Shown: positions 30,681 to 43,700 of the stretch, piece after piece | How positions within the stretch are numbered: position 1 is the first letter of the stretch | How the letters are laid out: every line of letters begins with the position of its first letter | Assembly: GCA_028641055.1 (NCBI GenBank) | Contig: CM054060.1 | Coordinates: forward strand, 241,580,833 to 241,644,832 | DNA length: 64,000 nucleotides | Reading direction: 5' to 3' | Source: Alopecurus myosuroides | Taxonomy: Eukaryota; Streptophyta; Magnoliopsida; Poales; Poaceae | Made by a program: the position numbers and the translations under genes | Notes under the pieces: generated by a model | Databases searched by the model: none | What the model was told of the DNA's origin: nothing | Seen by the model: the letters and a program-made list of their open reading frames with translations, nothing else

Positions 30681-33600
30681 TGAAATGAAGAGGCGTTGCT
30701 ACTGGTTTCCAAGGTAAAGGTGAGGCTTTATGATGCTATTGTTTCATGGCAATTACAGTAGTACTTCTTAAGACGAGTCGATCCATAATAACGCTTGTGT
30801 TTTCTCTCGAAACAATGCCATATGGAGAGCTTATGCTCTTTGCGTTTCAGTTTATATTGTCTATTTTAATTTTGCTTATAAAATAAAAATGTGATAGCAT
30901 CGACAAGCTGAAATTTCCTTGAGTTGACCATGCAGCTATTGTGTTGTAAAAAACATCAAGTTCTTTGTACTCTCTCCAATGCATTTTAGGTCATTGGGTG
31001 TGTTGCGACAGTAGTATACTGAGTGCTATTTCATAACCATGTAGTGTTTTTCTGTTTTATTTCATAGTCGATCTAAATTTAATATGCGACCTGGTCATGT
31101 TCTTCATTGCAGGTGATGATCTATCCATTAGTTGCTAGCGAAAATATTGCAGTGGACTTCGTCGATTCAGGTTTGATGTCTTTCTCTGCTCCATCCTTTG
31201 GTGTCACTGGACGTTCTGAAATTTACTTATCCTGCACTGGAAGTGCTATTTTGGTATGTGGGAGGTGTCGCAGCCGATATGTCTCAATGTTTCTTCTGTG
31301 TGCTTATGTTCCAGTCAGCTCAATGTGTTGTTATATTGTGCCACAGTAGATAGTTTCCTCTGCCTGATGGTGATTCTTTGAATGAAGTCTCTTGATTTTT
31401 TTCTGGTGCAAACACATGTCTCTGTCTGCTTAATTTCCTTTGATCTACCTGTATACAGGCTCATGGTTGGTGGTTGCACGATATCTTGATCTGCTTTATA
31501 TGGGGTTCACTTTCTTTCTTTTTTATTTTCATTTGTTTGGATGAATAACATATTGGTCTGCTCTGGTTCGCCAAATTTAATCCCCATAAACTTGCATTTC
31601 TATATGTGCAGAGTTCTGTGTGTAAGAAGCACATGCATATTTGAGATCGCCACACATTATCTTGAAAAAAAAAGGTGAGTGAGCACCAAAACTATTTTGC
31701 TAATATTATATGTTTTACCGGCGAGAAGATAATGCTCAATATTGTTATGCCCATCAGCATATTCAGGGTTGTGCAATTATATGTTTTTATTCAAATGTGA
31801 TAAATTTTGTCAGAATGATCAATGTCTTAGTGTACTTTTTTCAGTTTTAATGTGTGATATTTTTTAATGATCAACATGGTGTACATATATCTAAAATGAG
31901 TGGTGCAAGGACAGATACTATGACATATTGGCTACTGCATTTTGGTACCAATTTGTTTTCTAGAATTATATGAATTCTTTTTGTGCCTCTAATAACTAGG
32001 TTGTATAAATACGGGGCATATGTCTACCTACAACTAGAATACAACAGGTTTTCCATCTAAAATATGGAATTATCCGTATTTTTTTTACGTCTCTTAGTAA
32101 TGATACTTTTTACGGATAAATATGGGTACCTAAGTGTTTCTAGCTCGGTTGAGTCATTTTAGACTTATTCGTTTTTATTACATTTATAAAAAAATATTAA
32201 TATTCTCTCTGTTTGGAAATTAAAGGCAAGAAAATTCATGTCCAACAGAGGCTGAGCAAGCCGGGCACAAGTGTCGCACTGAAGCAAGTCTCATAGCCCA
32301 TCCAAAGACATAATTTCTTTTATCATCAATTATGTACTCCGTTGTCAAAGCTTTCATTGTACGGAAGACAAGCCAATTCTACTTATGGAGATCAGACACT
32401 TCTACCTGTAGTGATTCAAACCGTCACTGTACCGCTACAATGTTGTGCAAGTGATTTGGTTTCATAGCCTGATTTCCCCTCATGAAATAGCACTGCTTAG
32501 ATTCTCATTTCCCCACGCTAGGCTGCCGATTAGGTTTCTAAGACTTGGGATACATACTTGGTACACAGATAAACTATTATCCATATAAACGAGCAATGAA
32601 GATTATTGCGAAGATGCTACAATTTTGGGCTCCTAGATGCCGTAGAAACTCGATATACATGAGGTTAACTATGATTTTTGGTCATGATTTCCTTCAGCCT
32701 TATAGAAATTTTCAATCCTCGAATCAAGTTAAATAATTTGATGTTAGTTTTTTGTTTTCAACCTTACAGCAATAACTTATTTTTAGTATTTTACTTCCAT
32801 GTGTAAAATTGCACCTCTTTCTCGGGGTTCCGCCTCAATTTATCATCATATGCATGACGTTTCTTATTTAACTGACAATGGCCTGCAATATCACCGGAAG
32901 CATGTTTCTTTATAGGTATCGCGTCTTAGCAATTGTTTCAGATCAGATAGGTGAGGCTGAATATATCCAGCTTCGAAGCCTCGCTTAACACGTGGGTTGG
33001 AGGCACATTCACCAGGTTATTGAAATTAACCAGCCAGCCCGAGATCCGATCACTAATATTAACATTGTTGCTATATAGGTTGGTTTCTCACTGTCAGAGA
33101 TTGCTAACATACTATGGTATTCAGTTTTGCATATCACATATTGATGTTATACAGGTTTGGATGGCTGGTTGGAAATTTGGACAAGGAGATGAAGTGGTCA
33201 AGAGCTCTGGATTTTCCCAATTATCCCTGTATTTTTGCAGGATATCTATCCAGAAGTATTTGACTTGCGTTCCTGGAATGAGCCAGAAAGCTTCAGCATG
33301 TATAGGGAAGCTCCTCAAGAAATTTCCTACACTTTCACGGTAGTAGTGCTGCAGAGAGATGCATACCAAGGCATTTAGATGGTTGGTCACTGAACATCAA
33401 TGCAACCTTTAGATGCGTAGGAGAGTAGAGAAGGTGTTGAAATTCTGTTTTTGAGTCGTTGTCCTGCATATATAAATAAAATTCGGTATGTGTGTACCAA
33501 CAGTAGTATTTGTACCATAGATGACAGAATAGGCATTTTGTAGAAGTTGAGTGCAAACAACTTTTCTTCGTCTGAGCCATCAGTTTGACCTGATCTCATT

Positions 33601-33770
33601 GTGTGCTGCTGGTTGGTGACTTTTGAATATATGTTTGAATCTGTGAGCATTTTGAATCGTGTGTGCTATTACCTTCCCATATGGTTTATATTCATGCCTG
33701 GTATATTGTGCATCTTATTAATCTGTACAACAAATGAAAATTACGGGCAAAATATTTTCAGAACCAACAG
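30681..33770 (+). other. Helitron 1 interior, no supportable gene
   Basis: AT-rich. About 31890-31960 is a diverged duplicate of about 30420-30510 (shared pieces such as AAAATGAGTG and TTGGCTACTGC). No ORF with a recognisable domain. Confidence 0.5.
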
Positions 33771-33803
33771 GTGTCGCGCGGCAAGCCGCGTTTCCTAAAC
33801 TAG
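33771..33803 (+). other. Helitron-like 3' terminus inside Helitron 1
   Basis: A perfect 6-bp stem CGCGGC-AA-GCCGCG (33777-33790) is followed nine bases later by CTAG (33800-33803) and T. This is the structure of a Helitron 3' end, with a different stem from the Helitron 1 terminus. It may mark the end of a second, nested element whose 5' end I could not place. Confidence 0.6.
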
Positions 33804-34032
33804 TAGTGGGACATGACTGGTGTTACATTTGTCGGGTCTTAGTTAATTGAGGTATGAGAAAGGATCCTACCATGCAGTGTGCCTTTCCTTAGAAATTTGT
33901 AAGAGGGAAGTAAAAAAAAAATTGAAGGCACAGAATGTTTTTGGAAAAAAATCCACATATCTATGCATATGTTCCTACATACCTATGCAGATGTCCATGG
34001 AGCATGGCATAATGCTGACTGCTTGTTGAGGT

Positions 34033-34908
34033 TCACGCTGGGCGTTCGGGTTACCCGAAATAATCGGGACGGGTAATTCGGGTTTTAGAAATTTCGGGCT
34101 TCCAAAAATGATACCCGAGATTCTCCCATAATATGTGCTACCCGACAAATCGGGAACCCGAAAATTCGGGTTCGGGTTCGGGAATTCCCGATTTGCCCGA
34201 GATACAACGCGGAAAATAAAAAATACAACGACTGTAGAGGTGAGGCGAGGGGCTGGGAAGCTGGCCGAAACAGGAGGCCATCGGACGAGGTGGGATGACA
34301 TAGGTAGAGGTGGGCGAGCTCGCTGGCCGGACGTCGCAGAGAGCGACCGACGGACGCTGGAGCCGGCGCGCAGCGCTGCTGGCCTGCTGCTGGAGATGCG
34401 GCTGGGAGGCTGGTCGGGGCAAGCAGGAGGCAGAGGAGGGCATCAGAGATGGCACATGGAAGCTCCAGCAAAGCGCCTTGCAGATCCCTTGAGCAGAGCG
34501 CAGCGTTGCGAGGTGGTGGGAGTTGGCCTGCCCCGGCGGCGCGCGGGTGTGAGCGAGTACAGAGAAGGGGGAGGAGGAAGCTGGAGGCGGGGACTGGGAG
34601 TCGCGTGAGCCGTGAGGGGCTGCGGGCAAGGTCGAGCGACCTAACTTTTTCCAGTGTAACGTGAAAACTAGCTTATTTTGGGCTGGGCCGTCTCTATGAG
34701 TGTGATTTTTTACTGGGCTGCGAATTATTTCGGGTTGATCGGGAAGTTCGGGTGTCATGGCCTTTTACCCGAATTAGTTGAATAAAATTCGGGTTTCCAG
34801 AACAGCTACCCGATGTAGTACTCGGGTTTTTCGGGTTCGGGCTATACGGGTTCGGGATCGGGTTTTTCGGGTTCAGGATTCGGGTATCGGGTTTTATGCC
34901 CACCGTGA
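34033..34908 (+). mobile_element. Non-autonomous hAT-type DNA transposon, 876 bp
   Basis: An 8-bp duplication GTTGAGGT flanks it (34025-34032 and 34909-34916). The terminal inverted repeats are TCACGCTGGGC and GCCCACCGTGA, 11 bp with one mismatch. Both ends are crowded with CGGGTTCGGG-type motifs in both orientations, likely transposase binding sites. The middle (about 34230-34640) is GC-rich with open but unrecognised frames. No transposase is encoded. Confidence 0.85.
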
Positions 34909-34916
34909 GTTGAGGT

Positions 34917-36449
34917 GACCAGTTGCTTGCTAAGTCCACAACTCTTGCATATTCTTGATCGGGAGACATGTGAATCTCATTCACTACATCCTACCAATTT
35001 ATATATTGTTCAGCTTCATTTTCTTTTTTCAGTATGCAGCAGTTCACCAGTTAATGTAGCAAGCCTAATGAGCAACTAGGAAAAGCTGATACATTGATGT
35101 GCGTCGGATGTACCACTCTGCAACTGTAATATAACCATATCACTTAGAGTCTTAAATAAACTTTCAACTGAGGGCGTTTAAGGGATTTGAGGATCTGATT
35201 TTGATTGTGGCTGTATTGAGGTGCAAGTCATTTAACCAAGTGATATTTTTACCATAAAGACAAAACGTAGTCTGCTTATGCGGTGCTCAAAATTGAATCA
35301 CACATAGTTCAGTTTTAGTGGATCGATTCATGGAGACCCTGATAACTTGAAGAGAAGATCGTGTTAAGCTTATTCCTTTCTGGGAATCGGCAATATGTAA
35401 TTTTAATTTGGATTTGGTTTATTATGGATTTGGTTTCATTTTTTCAGTGGGGATTTAACTATTTTTTATTTAATATGTTAGAACATCCCAAAAAATGTAC
35501 CAGTAAAACACACGGTATCGTCATGCCGTCATCTAACCCGGTAACCATGCCATGCCAACAATAACTTACTTTGTGTGTTTTCAATAATGCGAATATTGTT
35601 TTCTATCCCGTTGCAATGCACGGGCATGTTTACTTCATTACTCAATTTTAGATATGTCAAAAAATAATTTTGAAGTATATATTAAGGTGAATAGATTAAA
35701 AAAAGGCTGAACAAATGGCGGAGATACTTCAAAGGTGAAAATAAGTAAGTCTACATAGCTCTGCATTCCTTGGTTGCGCATTGCGCTTGGCAATTCCTAG
35801 CAATTGTGAAGTTGTTTTGTAAGCACGATTCAGTGACAACTCTCTAAATTAAATCCTTGGTGCTAGACCTCGTTCTGGTTGCAAGCAAATCTGAGGAAGC
35901 TCTGCTTCTGTATATTATTGTGAACTGAAATCTTATTACATCCTACCAAATATGTTGATTCTTGTGATATGTGGAAATGTTGTTTCAACTGTTTGGCGCA
36001 ATTTCACGGTTGTTGCATATTTTTAAAAATACAAGGCAAAGGGCACCCTGCTCCGTTTCTTTAAGGAGAAGAGTTGAACATTCCATTATTTCTGAAAATC
36101 TGGGAGGAGTTGTATACGATTAATTTTTTGGCCTAGAATAATAGTAACAATTCAAATATCTCAAATATGCTAATCCATTCTTTTATTAATTCTAAATACT
36201 TTTGTGTGTGTTTTTCTTAAGAAGTGCTGGAACATACGCAGGTGTTTATCAGATTTAACTTTTCTGATCACAATATACAGATTTAACTTTTCTGATCACA
36301 ATATAATCAACGAGCACAAAGGACAGATAGAATTAAAAGTAAGAACTAAAACATAAGTTTTTGAAGATAGATATAAAACATGTATCCTTATGTATCTCAA
36401 CCCGTTGAAGCGATTGAGCCACACAAAAAAATAACATGATTTTTTATCT
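34917..36449 (+). other. Helitron 1 right interior
   Basis: AT-rich, no gene. It includes the duplicated terminal hairpin at 35607-35624 described separately. Confidence 0.6.
35607..35624 (+). other. Second copy of the Helitron 1 terminal hairpin, without CTAG
   Basis: CCCGTTGCAATGCACGGG differs from the true terminus hairpin (36450-36467, CCCGTTGCAACGCACGGG) at one base, but it is followed by CATGTTTACTTC rather than CACTTTTGCTAGT. Confidence 0.8.
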
Positions 36450-36479
36450 CCCGTTGCAACGCACGGGCACTTTTGCTAG
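36450..36479 (+). other. 3' terminus of Helitron 1
   Basis: A hairpin with 5-bp stem CCCGT/ACGGG, an eight-base spacer, then CTAG next to host T36480. Confidence 0.85.
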
Positions 36480-36532
36480 TAAATTATAACTTGGAAAGTA
36501 ATCTGCGAAATTTTTCTTAACAGAACTGTTGC

Positions 36533-39491
36533 CTATTTGAAAACAGAGTCAGCAGATTCGGGAACTTTCTCCCTTATGAACTCTTCCGGGGTTACCACTT
36601 CAATAGTATCAACATCTTCATCATAAGAATCTCCGGAAATATAATGTTTGATTCGTTGCCAATTTACAACTTGTGTAGTATTATCTTTGAGGGACGAAAT
36701 TTTGATTGCACCCGAACAATACACCTCTTCAATAACATAAGGTCCTTCCCATCTCGAGAGTAATTTTCCTGCAAAAAATCTGAGACGAGACCGATACAAT
36801 AGAACGTTCTCACCAACTTGAAACTCTCTTTTAAGAATTCTCCTATCATGCCATTGTTTAACTTTCTCTTTAAAGAGTCTAGCATTTTCATAGGCTTCAC
36901 ATCTCCATTCATCTAGAGAACTCAAATCAAGTATTCTTTTCTTACCAGCAAGTTTAAAATATTTACTAAGTTCTTTCACTGCCTAGTAAGCTTTGTGTTC
37001 TAATTCTAAAGGCAAGTGACAAGCTTTCCCATAAACCATTTTATAAGGAGACATACCCATAGGGTTTTTATAAGAAGTTCTATAAGCCCATAAAGCATCA
37101 TTCCAATTATAGACCATTTTTTCCTAGATTTATTAACATTCTTTTGCAAGATAGATTTAATTTATCTATTTGATAATTCTACTTGACCACTGGTTTGAGG
37201 ATGATAAGATGAGGCAATTCTATGATTAACATCATATTTAGCAAGGGTTTTTCTAAAACCAACATTAATAAAGTGAGAACCTCCATCAGTCATAAGATAG
37301 ATAGGCACACCAAACCTAGGGAAAATAACATCTTTATGCATTTTTAATGAGGTTTCACCGTCATCAGTTTTTGTAGGTATATCTTCTACCCATTTAGTAA
37401 CATAATCATAAGCAACAAGAATATGAGTATAACCATTCGAAGGAGGAAACATACCCATAAAGTCAAATCCCCAACTATCAAAAGGTTCAATAACAAGAGA
37501 ATAATTTATAGGCATTTTATTACGTCTAGAAATATTACCAACTCTTTGACATTCATCACAAGATAAAAAAGTTTACGTGCATCTTTAAAAAGAGTAGGCC
37601 AATAGAAACCTGATTGTAGAACCTTTTGTGCGGTTCTATTTCCAGCGTGATGTCCTCCACAAGCACTACCATGGCATTTTCCCAATATTTCACGTTGTTC
37701 ATATTCTGGAACACATCTTCGCATAATATCATCTACTACTTCTTTATATAAGTGTGGGTCATCCCAAAAATAATGCATCAAATCATAAAATAATTTCCTT
37801 CTCCGTTGAGCTGTAAGTGTAGCAAATACTTGGAAACAATAACGGTAGCATAATCTGCATACCATGGACTATCCCGCGAGCTTACTTTTATTGCAGCTAG
37901 TTGTTCATTTGTAAAACTATCATTAATAGGAATACGGTCATAAGCAATGTTTTCCAATCTAGATAAATTATCAGCAACAGGATTTTCAGCACCCTTTCTA
38001 TCCACAATATGCAAATCAAACTCTTGTAAAAGCAACACCCATCTAATAAGCCTAGGCTTAGCATCTTTCTTTTCCATAAGGTATCTAATAGCAGCATGAT
38101 CAGTATGAATAGTGACTTTTGAATCAACAATATAAGATCTGAATTTATCACATGCAAAAACTACAACTAAGAACTCTTTTTCAGTAGTAGCATAATTCTT
38201 TTGAGAAGCATCAAAAGTCTTACAAGCATAATGAATAACATTCAATTTCTTATCTATTCGCTGTTCAAGAACAACACCTGCAGGAAAATCACTAGCATCA
38301 CACATAATTTTGAAAGGTAAATTCCAATCAGGTGGTCGAACAATAGGAGCAGTAGTTAAAGCCTTCTTTAAAGTTTCAAAAGCTTCCTTGCAATCATCAT
38401 AAAAAACAAAAGGTACGTCTTTTTGAAGAAGTTTAGTAAGAGGCTTTGATATTTTAGAGAAATCTTTAATAAACCTCCTATAAAAACCAACATGACCAAG
38501 AACACTATGAATACCTTTAACATCCATGGGAGAGTGAATTTTCTCTATTGCTTCCACTTTAGCTGTGTCAACTTCAATACCTCTTTTCAGAAATTTTATG
38601 TCCAAGAACAATTCCTTCTTTAACCATAAAGTGGCATTTCTCCCAATTAAGAACAAGATTACTTTCCTCACATCTCTGCAAAAATTTATCAAGATTTTGC
38701 AAACAGTTATCAAAAGAAGTTCCATAGACGGAGAAATCGTCCATCAATACTTCCACAATTTCTTCACAAAAGCCATGAAAAATAGTAGACATGCATCTTT
38801 GAAACGTAGCAGGAGCATTACACAAACCAAAAGGCATACACCTATAAGAATAAGTTCCATAAGGACAAGTAAAGGTTGTTTTCTCTTGATCTTTTGCCCT
38901 AACATCAATTCGGGAAAAACCAGAATAACCATCAAGAAAGCAAAAATGAGTTTTCTTACAAAACCTCTCTAGCATTTGATTAATAAACGGTAAAGGACAA
39001 TGGTCTTTCTTAGTAACTATATTAACCTTTCTAAAATCAATGCACATTCTATAACCAACTACTACTCTTTGTGGAATAAGCTCATTATTTTCATTAGGCA
39101 CAACGGTCATCCCACCTTTCTTAGGGACACAATGCATATGGCTTACCCATCTACTACCAGCAATAGGATAAATAATACCAGCATCAAGGAGTTTCAATAC
39201 CTCATTTCTTACCACTTCCTTCATCTTAGGAATTAAACGGCGTTGATGTTCAACTATTGGCTTTTGCATCTGGTTCAATATTAATAACACAATGACATAT
39301 AGTAGGAGAATTCCCTTTTAAATCATCAAGAGTATATCGAATAGCTCCACGGTGTTTCTTCAGTATCCCCAATAATCTTTCCTCTTCGTCACCTGAAAGT
39401 TTAGAACTAAGAATAACATGATATATTTTCTTATCATCAATATAAGAATATTTAAGATCATCAGGAAAAGGTTTTAAATTGAAAACAGGAT
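36533..39491 (-). pseudogene. pol: Athila copy R pol: RT, RNase H, integrase
   Basis: Read from 39491 downwards. A protease-RT linker comes first, then RT with PKKGGMTVV, IDFRKVN and the Athila palm box LMDDFSVYG (near 38750). RNase H follows ([30 protein letters not shown]), then integrase with its zinc region (37500-37760) and core (WGFDFMG, TDGGSHF, GQVELSN), and the C-terminal segment to a stop at 36533. At least four frameshifts or stops (near 39250-39290, 38580, 37800-37860 and 37160) make it a pseudogene. It would have supplied the replication enzymes. The upstream part continues beyond the solo LTR at 44294. Confidence 0.93.
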
Positions 39492-40474
39492 CCTCCTGTA
39501 ACATCCCAAGTATGAAAATATCCCTTAGAATGTTTGATTTATTGTTTTAATTCAAGTATTGCATCATGTCATCATGTTTAATTATTTGTTTGCATTTGTT
39601 ACTATTTGTTTTTGCATCTGTTTTATCTTGTTTTCATAATGAAACTCAAACAATTTCAAATGGTTATTTCATACTTGCTCTGTTACAACATTTGAAATAA
39701 AAATCACAAATAAAAACCATCTATTTGTTGCCATAATTCTCAATATGGATCAATTAATAAAATGGTGCTTTATTTCAAATAAATAATTCCCAAATTGTTT
39801 TCAAACTCAAACTCAAATTCAACAGCACCCCATCTGGAAATTATATAAATACCAAACCATTCCAATAATTCTAATCCAACTAATAATAGGGTTCACCCTA
39901 TTAAGTTGTTGTTTCTATATTAATTAACAAAATATTCCAATGCAAATCAAATATTTTCAAACAGAACCAATTTGAAACTATAAAAATAATAACCAAAACA
40001 TTCTTTTATTCTTTGTATCCAATTGAATCAATTTGGGTCACCTTATGAAAGTGTTGGTTTTAATAATCCTTTTAATATTCAAAAATCACTCACATTTGGT
40101 TTATTCAACAAACAGCACAAAAATTTAAACATTTTGAACTCCCAACTTGTTAACTGTTTGAAATTAACATAACAAGCACATCCAATTTTTCCTAGAATTT
40201 TTACTAACCAAAACCTCATGTTTTTCTTCCTTTTCTAATTGCTACAAAAAAAAAACAGAAAGCAGAAAAAATAAAAGAAGGAAAACCAGCCGCGCGCGCA
40301 GCAACTAACTAGCCCAAACCCACCTAAGCTAACTAACCCGCAGCCCAGCCCGCCTACAGCGCCTCGTACCGCTTCAATTTTCGTGCGCCCCTTCTGTTCG
40401 GAGTACGGTGGGCATCCGAGGCCGCCACGTCGGCGTACGGCGGCACCCGACGGCCAGGGAGCTCCCCCGCACTC

Positions 40475-40482
40475 CATAAATA
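40475..40482 (+). promoter_or_regulatory. TATA-like box of the solo LTR
   Basis: CATAAATA followed by CCCCCTAGGG and, about 40 bp on, GAGCCCTAGCCC, a typical grass leader start. It supports plus-strand orientation of the LTR. Confidence 0.6.
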
Positions 40483-40727
40483 CCCCCTAGGGCACAGCTA
40501 GCGCCGCCAGACCGAGCCCTAGCCCTCTAGCCTCCTCTCCGCCGCCAATTTCACCTCGCAGCCACCGTGCTCCTCTCTATATCCACCTCACCGGAGCCGC
40601 CGACCTGAATCCATCCACGCCGCCATCGCCATGACCCTCCTCCACCCTACCTGAGTGCTGGAATCGTTTCCCCTCTCCTTCCTCTACGTCTTCGACACCT
40701 AATCGACCTCGGTAAGCCGTTGATTCG

Positions 40728-43700
40728 ATGCCGCGATCCTCGACCGCCTCCGGCCACCGTGGCTCCATTGCTGAACCCGAGGTTGCCGTCGTCGATGCAG
40801 GTACCCTCGTCGTGATCTGAGTACGGGAACCACTCCGCCACTCCTTCCTCTACACGTTGGACACCGGAGCGCGAACGGAGGAGCACGGCAGCCAAGCCAC
40901 CGTCCACGCCGTCGTCGCCTCACCGTCGGGCTCGCCCTCTGTTTTCCCTCTGCAATCGCGGTGAGCACCGCCGTCCCCTCCCATCTCATCCCCTCTCTGT
41001 CGCGCGTCCAGGTCTGCACGCATCGCTACCACCGCATCACCAGCACGAGCGCATGTTTCCGTTGATCGCCGCCGGCCGCTCCGTCAGGTTGCAATCGCGG
41101 TTGCATTTGTTCGTCAGAGTTTCAGTTCACGCCTTGTAACGATATCCTCTCTGCGCCCTGCTATCTGACAAGCAACGCTCACTCACCGTACTGGTTCAGT
41201 CTAACGCGCAGCGAGCGAGAGGTGCAGGGTTCGAGCCCCTGCCCTCGCGGGATTAAAATCCCCTCTTTTTTCGACGGGGTACTGACAGGGAGGGCCCCCT
41301 GTCAGTCACTCGTGTGGCCACGCCAGCACAGCGCTAGTGGGGTTCCCCCCTGGCAGTGACAGGGTGTATCCCCTGTGCGTGTAAAACGAATTTTAAATTT
41401 TCTGTAATCAAATCTAGGTCCAATTAAATCACAGATTGGTCCCTGAAAGCATTCTGGTTATAACTTTTATTTTATAACTCTAAAAACTGAAAATAAAATA
41501 TGTGTGCTAGTCTAAATTCAATTGTCTACCTTTTGGTAACTTTTGTTTCCTGTTTTGAATTTTCAAAATGCATTTAAAATTCAAATTTGAGTAATTCAAA
41601 TGTAATTTGCAATAATTCATAAATAATTCATACTAATTCCAAATAAGGCAAATAAAATATGTTTTTCATACCATTTTGAATATCCTATTCAAATATAAAA
41701 TTTGTTTCCTGGTTTGAGTAATTTAAATTGCCTAAATAATTTAATACTTGTTTAATTCATTTAAATTTGATAAAAATCATAACTTGCTCAAAATAAAATA
41801 TTTTTGAACATGCAAAATATGTTTTTAAACCATCAAAGTGTGAACTTTTCAAATGTGAGTTTGAAATTATGTTTTGAATAAATAAAATTCAAATAATATT
41901 CAAACTTGTTTTAAAATCATTTAAAACTTGTTTAATATTGTTTAATTCATAATTAAAATTATCCTAACTCCTATTTCAATATGTGAAACATGTAATCCAA
42001 CTAAAATTTGATGTCCTTTTCAAATATAAATTTTGTTAATTGATTTGCACACTTTAAATTGATGAAAACAATAATTGCTTGTGTGACATGTTTAAGTAAC
42101 CAAACTTTCCAAACTTAATAAATGATTTCCAAAACTTGTTAAATCATTTTATCACTTGCATCTATTATTGTTATTTGTTGTTATTTTGTTGTTAACATCA
42201 TGCATGCATCATGCTAACAACTTTCACATAATAATTAATTGTAAATCATTTGTTCCACTTAATTATGGACCCTTTCCCATATGCCACTCAAAATAGCATA
42301 GGGGTCCATTTAAATTGTGTTATCATGTTAGCTAGTTTATTTTGATGCAACCATTAACTTGTCATGCATCATCTTGATTGTGCACAATGCCATGATAATG
42401 ATTGTTTACATTCCTGTTTTGTTTGTTTGCTTCTTCTCGAATAGACGACGTTGAGACAGACGATCTTTACAGCACCCCTTCTGAGGATCTAGCTCAGTAC
42501 CAGGCTGCTGAGTTCGCAGGCAAGTTATCACTCACATGAACCATTGTGTTCCTTTCAACCCTGGTTACCGATACTTTCCGTTGTCTATTTCTGCTAGCCT
42601 TAGTGGTAGTTGTTTCTGTTACGAACCTATCACATGAATCCTTTAACCCTGATATTGCCTCACCACCCCTCCTACAACCCTATTGTTTGAGCCAGTGTCT
42701 TACTAGCATGCTTAGGTTGTTTTTGCTCGAGTCTGGTACACGCTACTTTTCTGTTACTATTTCATTATGTTCTGGGGGCTCGATGTTTAATCAATCAATC
42801 AATCATGCTAATATTATTGTTAATAATAATTTGATGATAAGGCACCGGCAGGAGGCCCTGTGTGGTTTTGAGGCCTGCTAGTGTCGACCCTAATAGGAAA
42901 AAGGGTCTTGTCTACAGATCCATGATGAGCGCACTACCCGCATGTGGGAAGCGAGTATGGGCGCCCCCCTCAGTTTGATTCGATTCGCATCTCGTCCAAA
43001 TCATCTCATTTAGTTCGTGCTTTCTATTTGCCGCATGCATGTTTTTGCGAGCCCAGCGCAGGGTGGAACTTTTGTAGTCGGCATATAGGGGGACACGTTC
43101 TTAGAGTGCTATGAGGGTCCATTTTCTTCTGGGCTCGATTAGCCGTGCGCCCAAGGTGCTTTGGGCTTGATGCGAAGAAGAGTTGAGTTGTGTTGAGTGC
43201 CCCGCTTGGTGGGAGGCATCCCATCTGGCGGGTTATTCATACGTGTACGGCCAAATTGGTGCAACCCTGCAGGGATAATCTTCTCGAGAAGCCGTGTTTT
43301 CCGCGGTTATGGTTAACTTGGTGAAAGTACTGGCTAACAAGTACTCAGGACAACTTAAACCTAATGATTCACAATCTCACACCCCATGATTAACAACTTG
43401 ACTAGTAATAGGATTATTGACACAATAACTTGATTCATCTTTAATCCAACTGTGTGAGTTATCCTCGGATTGCTTCTTTGGATAAGGGGCGAGATCCAGG
43501 ACGGGTTTGTTTGAAGTTATCTTTCAGTTGGTTACAATACTCGATCTTATCCCCTTTCTGATAGTTGGAAGTGGTAGATTCTCTGTAGTTGGTTAGTGCA
43601 GCCAGTTGCAGCATCCTTTATATCCCCTTCCTTCCGTTGAACCCAAGTCATCTGTGCTTGTGTTGACGGGCTATACTTTGGTGAACTGTGAGTCTTGCTT

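Larger units (their letters stand above)
26403..36479 (+). mobile_element. Helitron 1, non-autonomous, about 10.1 kb
   Basis: The 5' end is TCTTTACCTACTAATAAAAG at 26403. The 3' end is the hairpin CCCGT...ACGGG (36450-36467) followed eight bases later by CTAG (36476-36479). It lies between A26402 and T36480, the usual Helitron AT target, with no target duplication. On the minus strand, removing it joins TTATAATTTA to TTCATATTTG, which matches TTATAATTTATTGGTTTTTG near 59260 in copy C. I see no Rep/helicase coding sequence. It contains captured-looking GC-rich gene pieces, an hAT element and at least two more Helitron-like 3' ends. Confidence 0.86.

Noticed and set aside
32195..32260. Stowaway-like MITE end (TATTCTCTCTGTTTGG)
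   Set aside because: Only one end resembles the CTCCCTCCGT terminus, no matching inverted end with a TA duplication was found nearby, and the match is imperfect.
41228..41237. tRNA-gene-like B box (GGTTCGAGCC) in the solo LTR
   Set aside because: I see no matching A box or cloverleaf upstream and no tRNA-like 3' end. It is probably chance similarity within the LTR.
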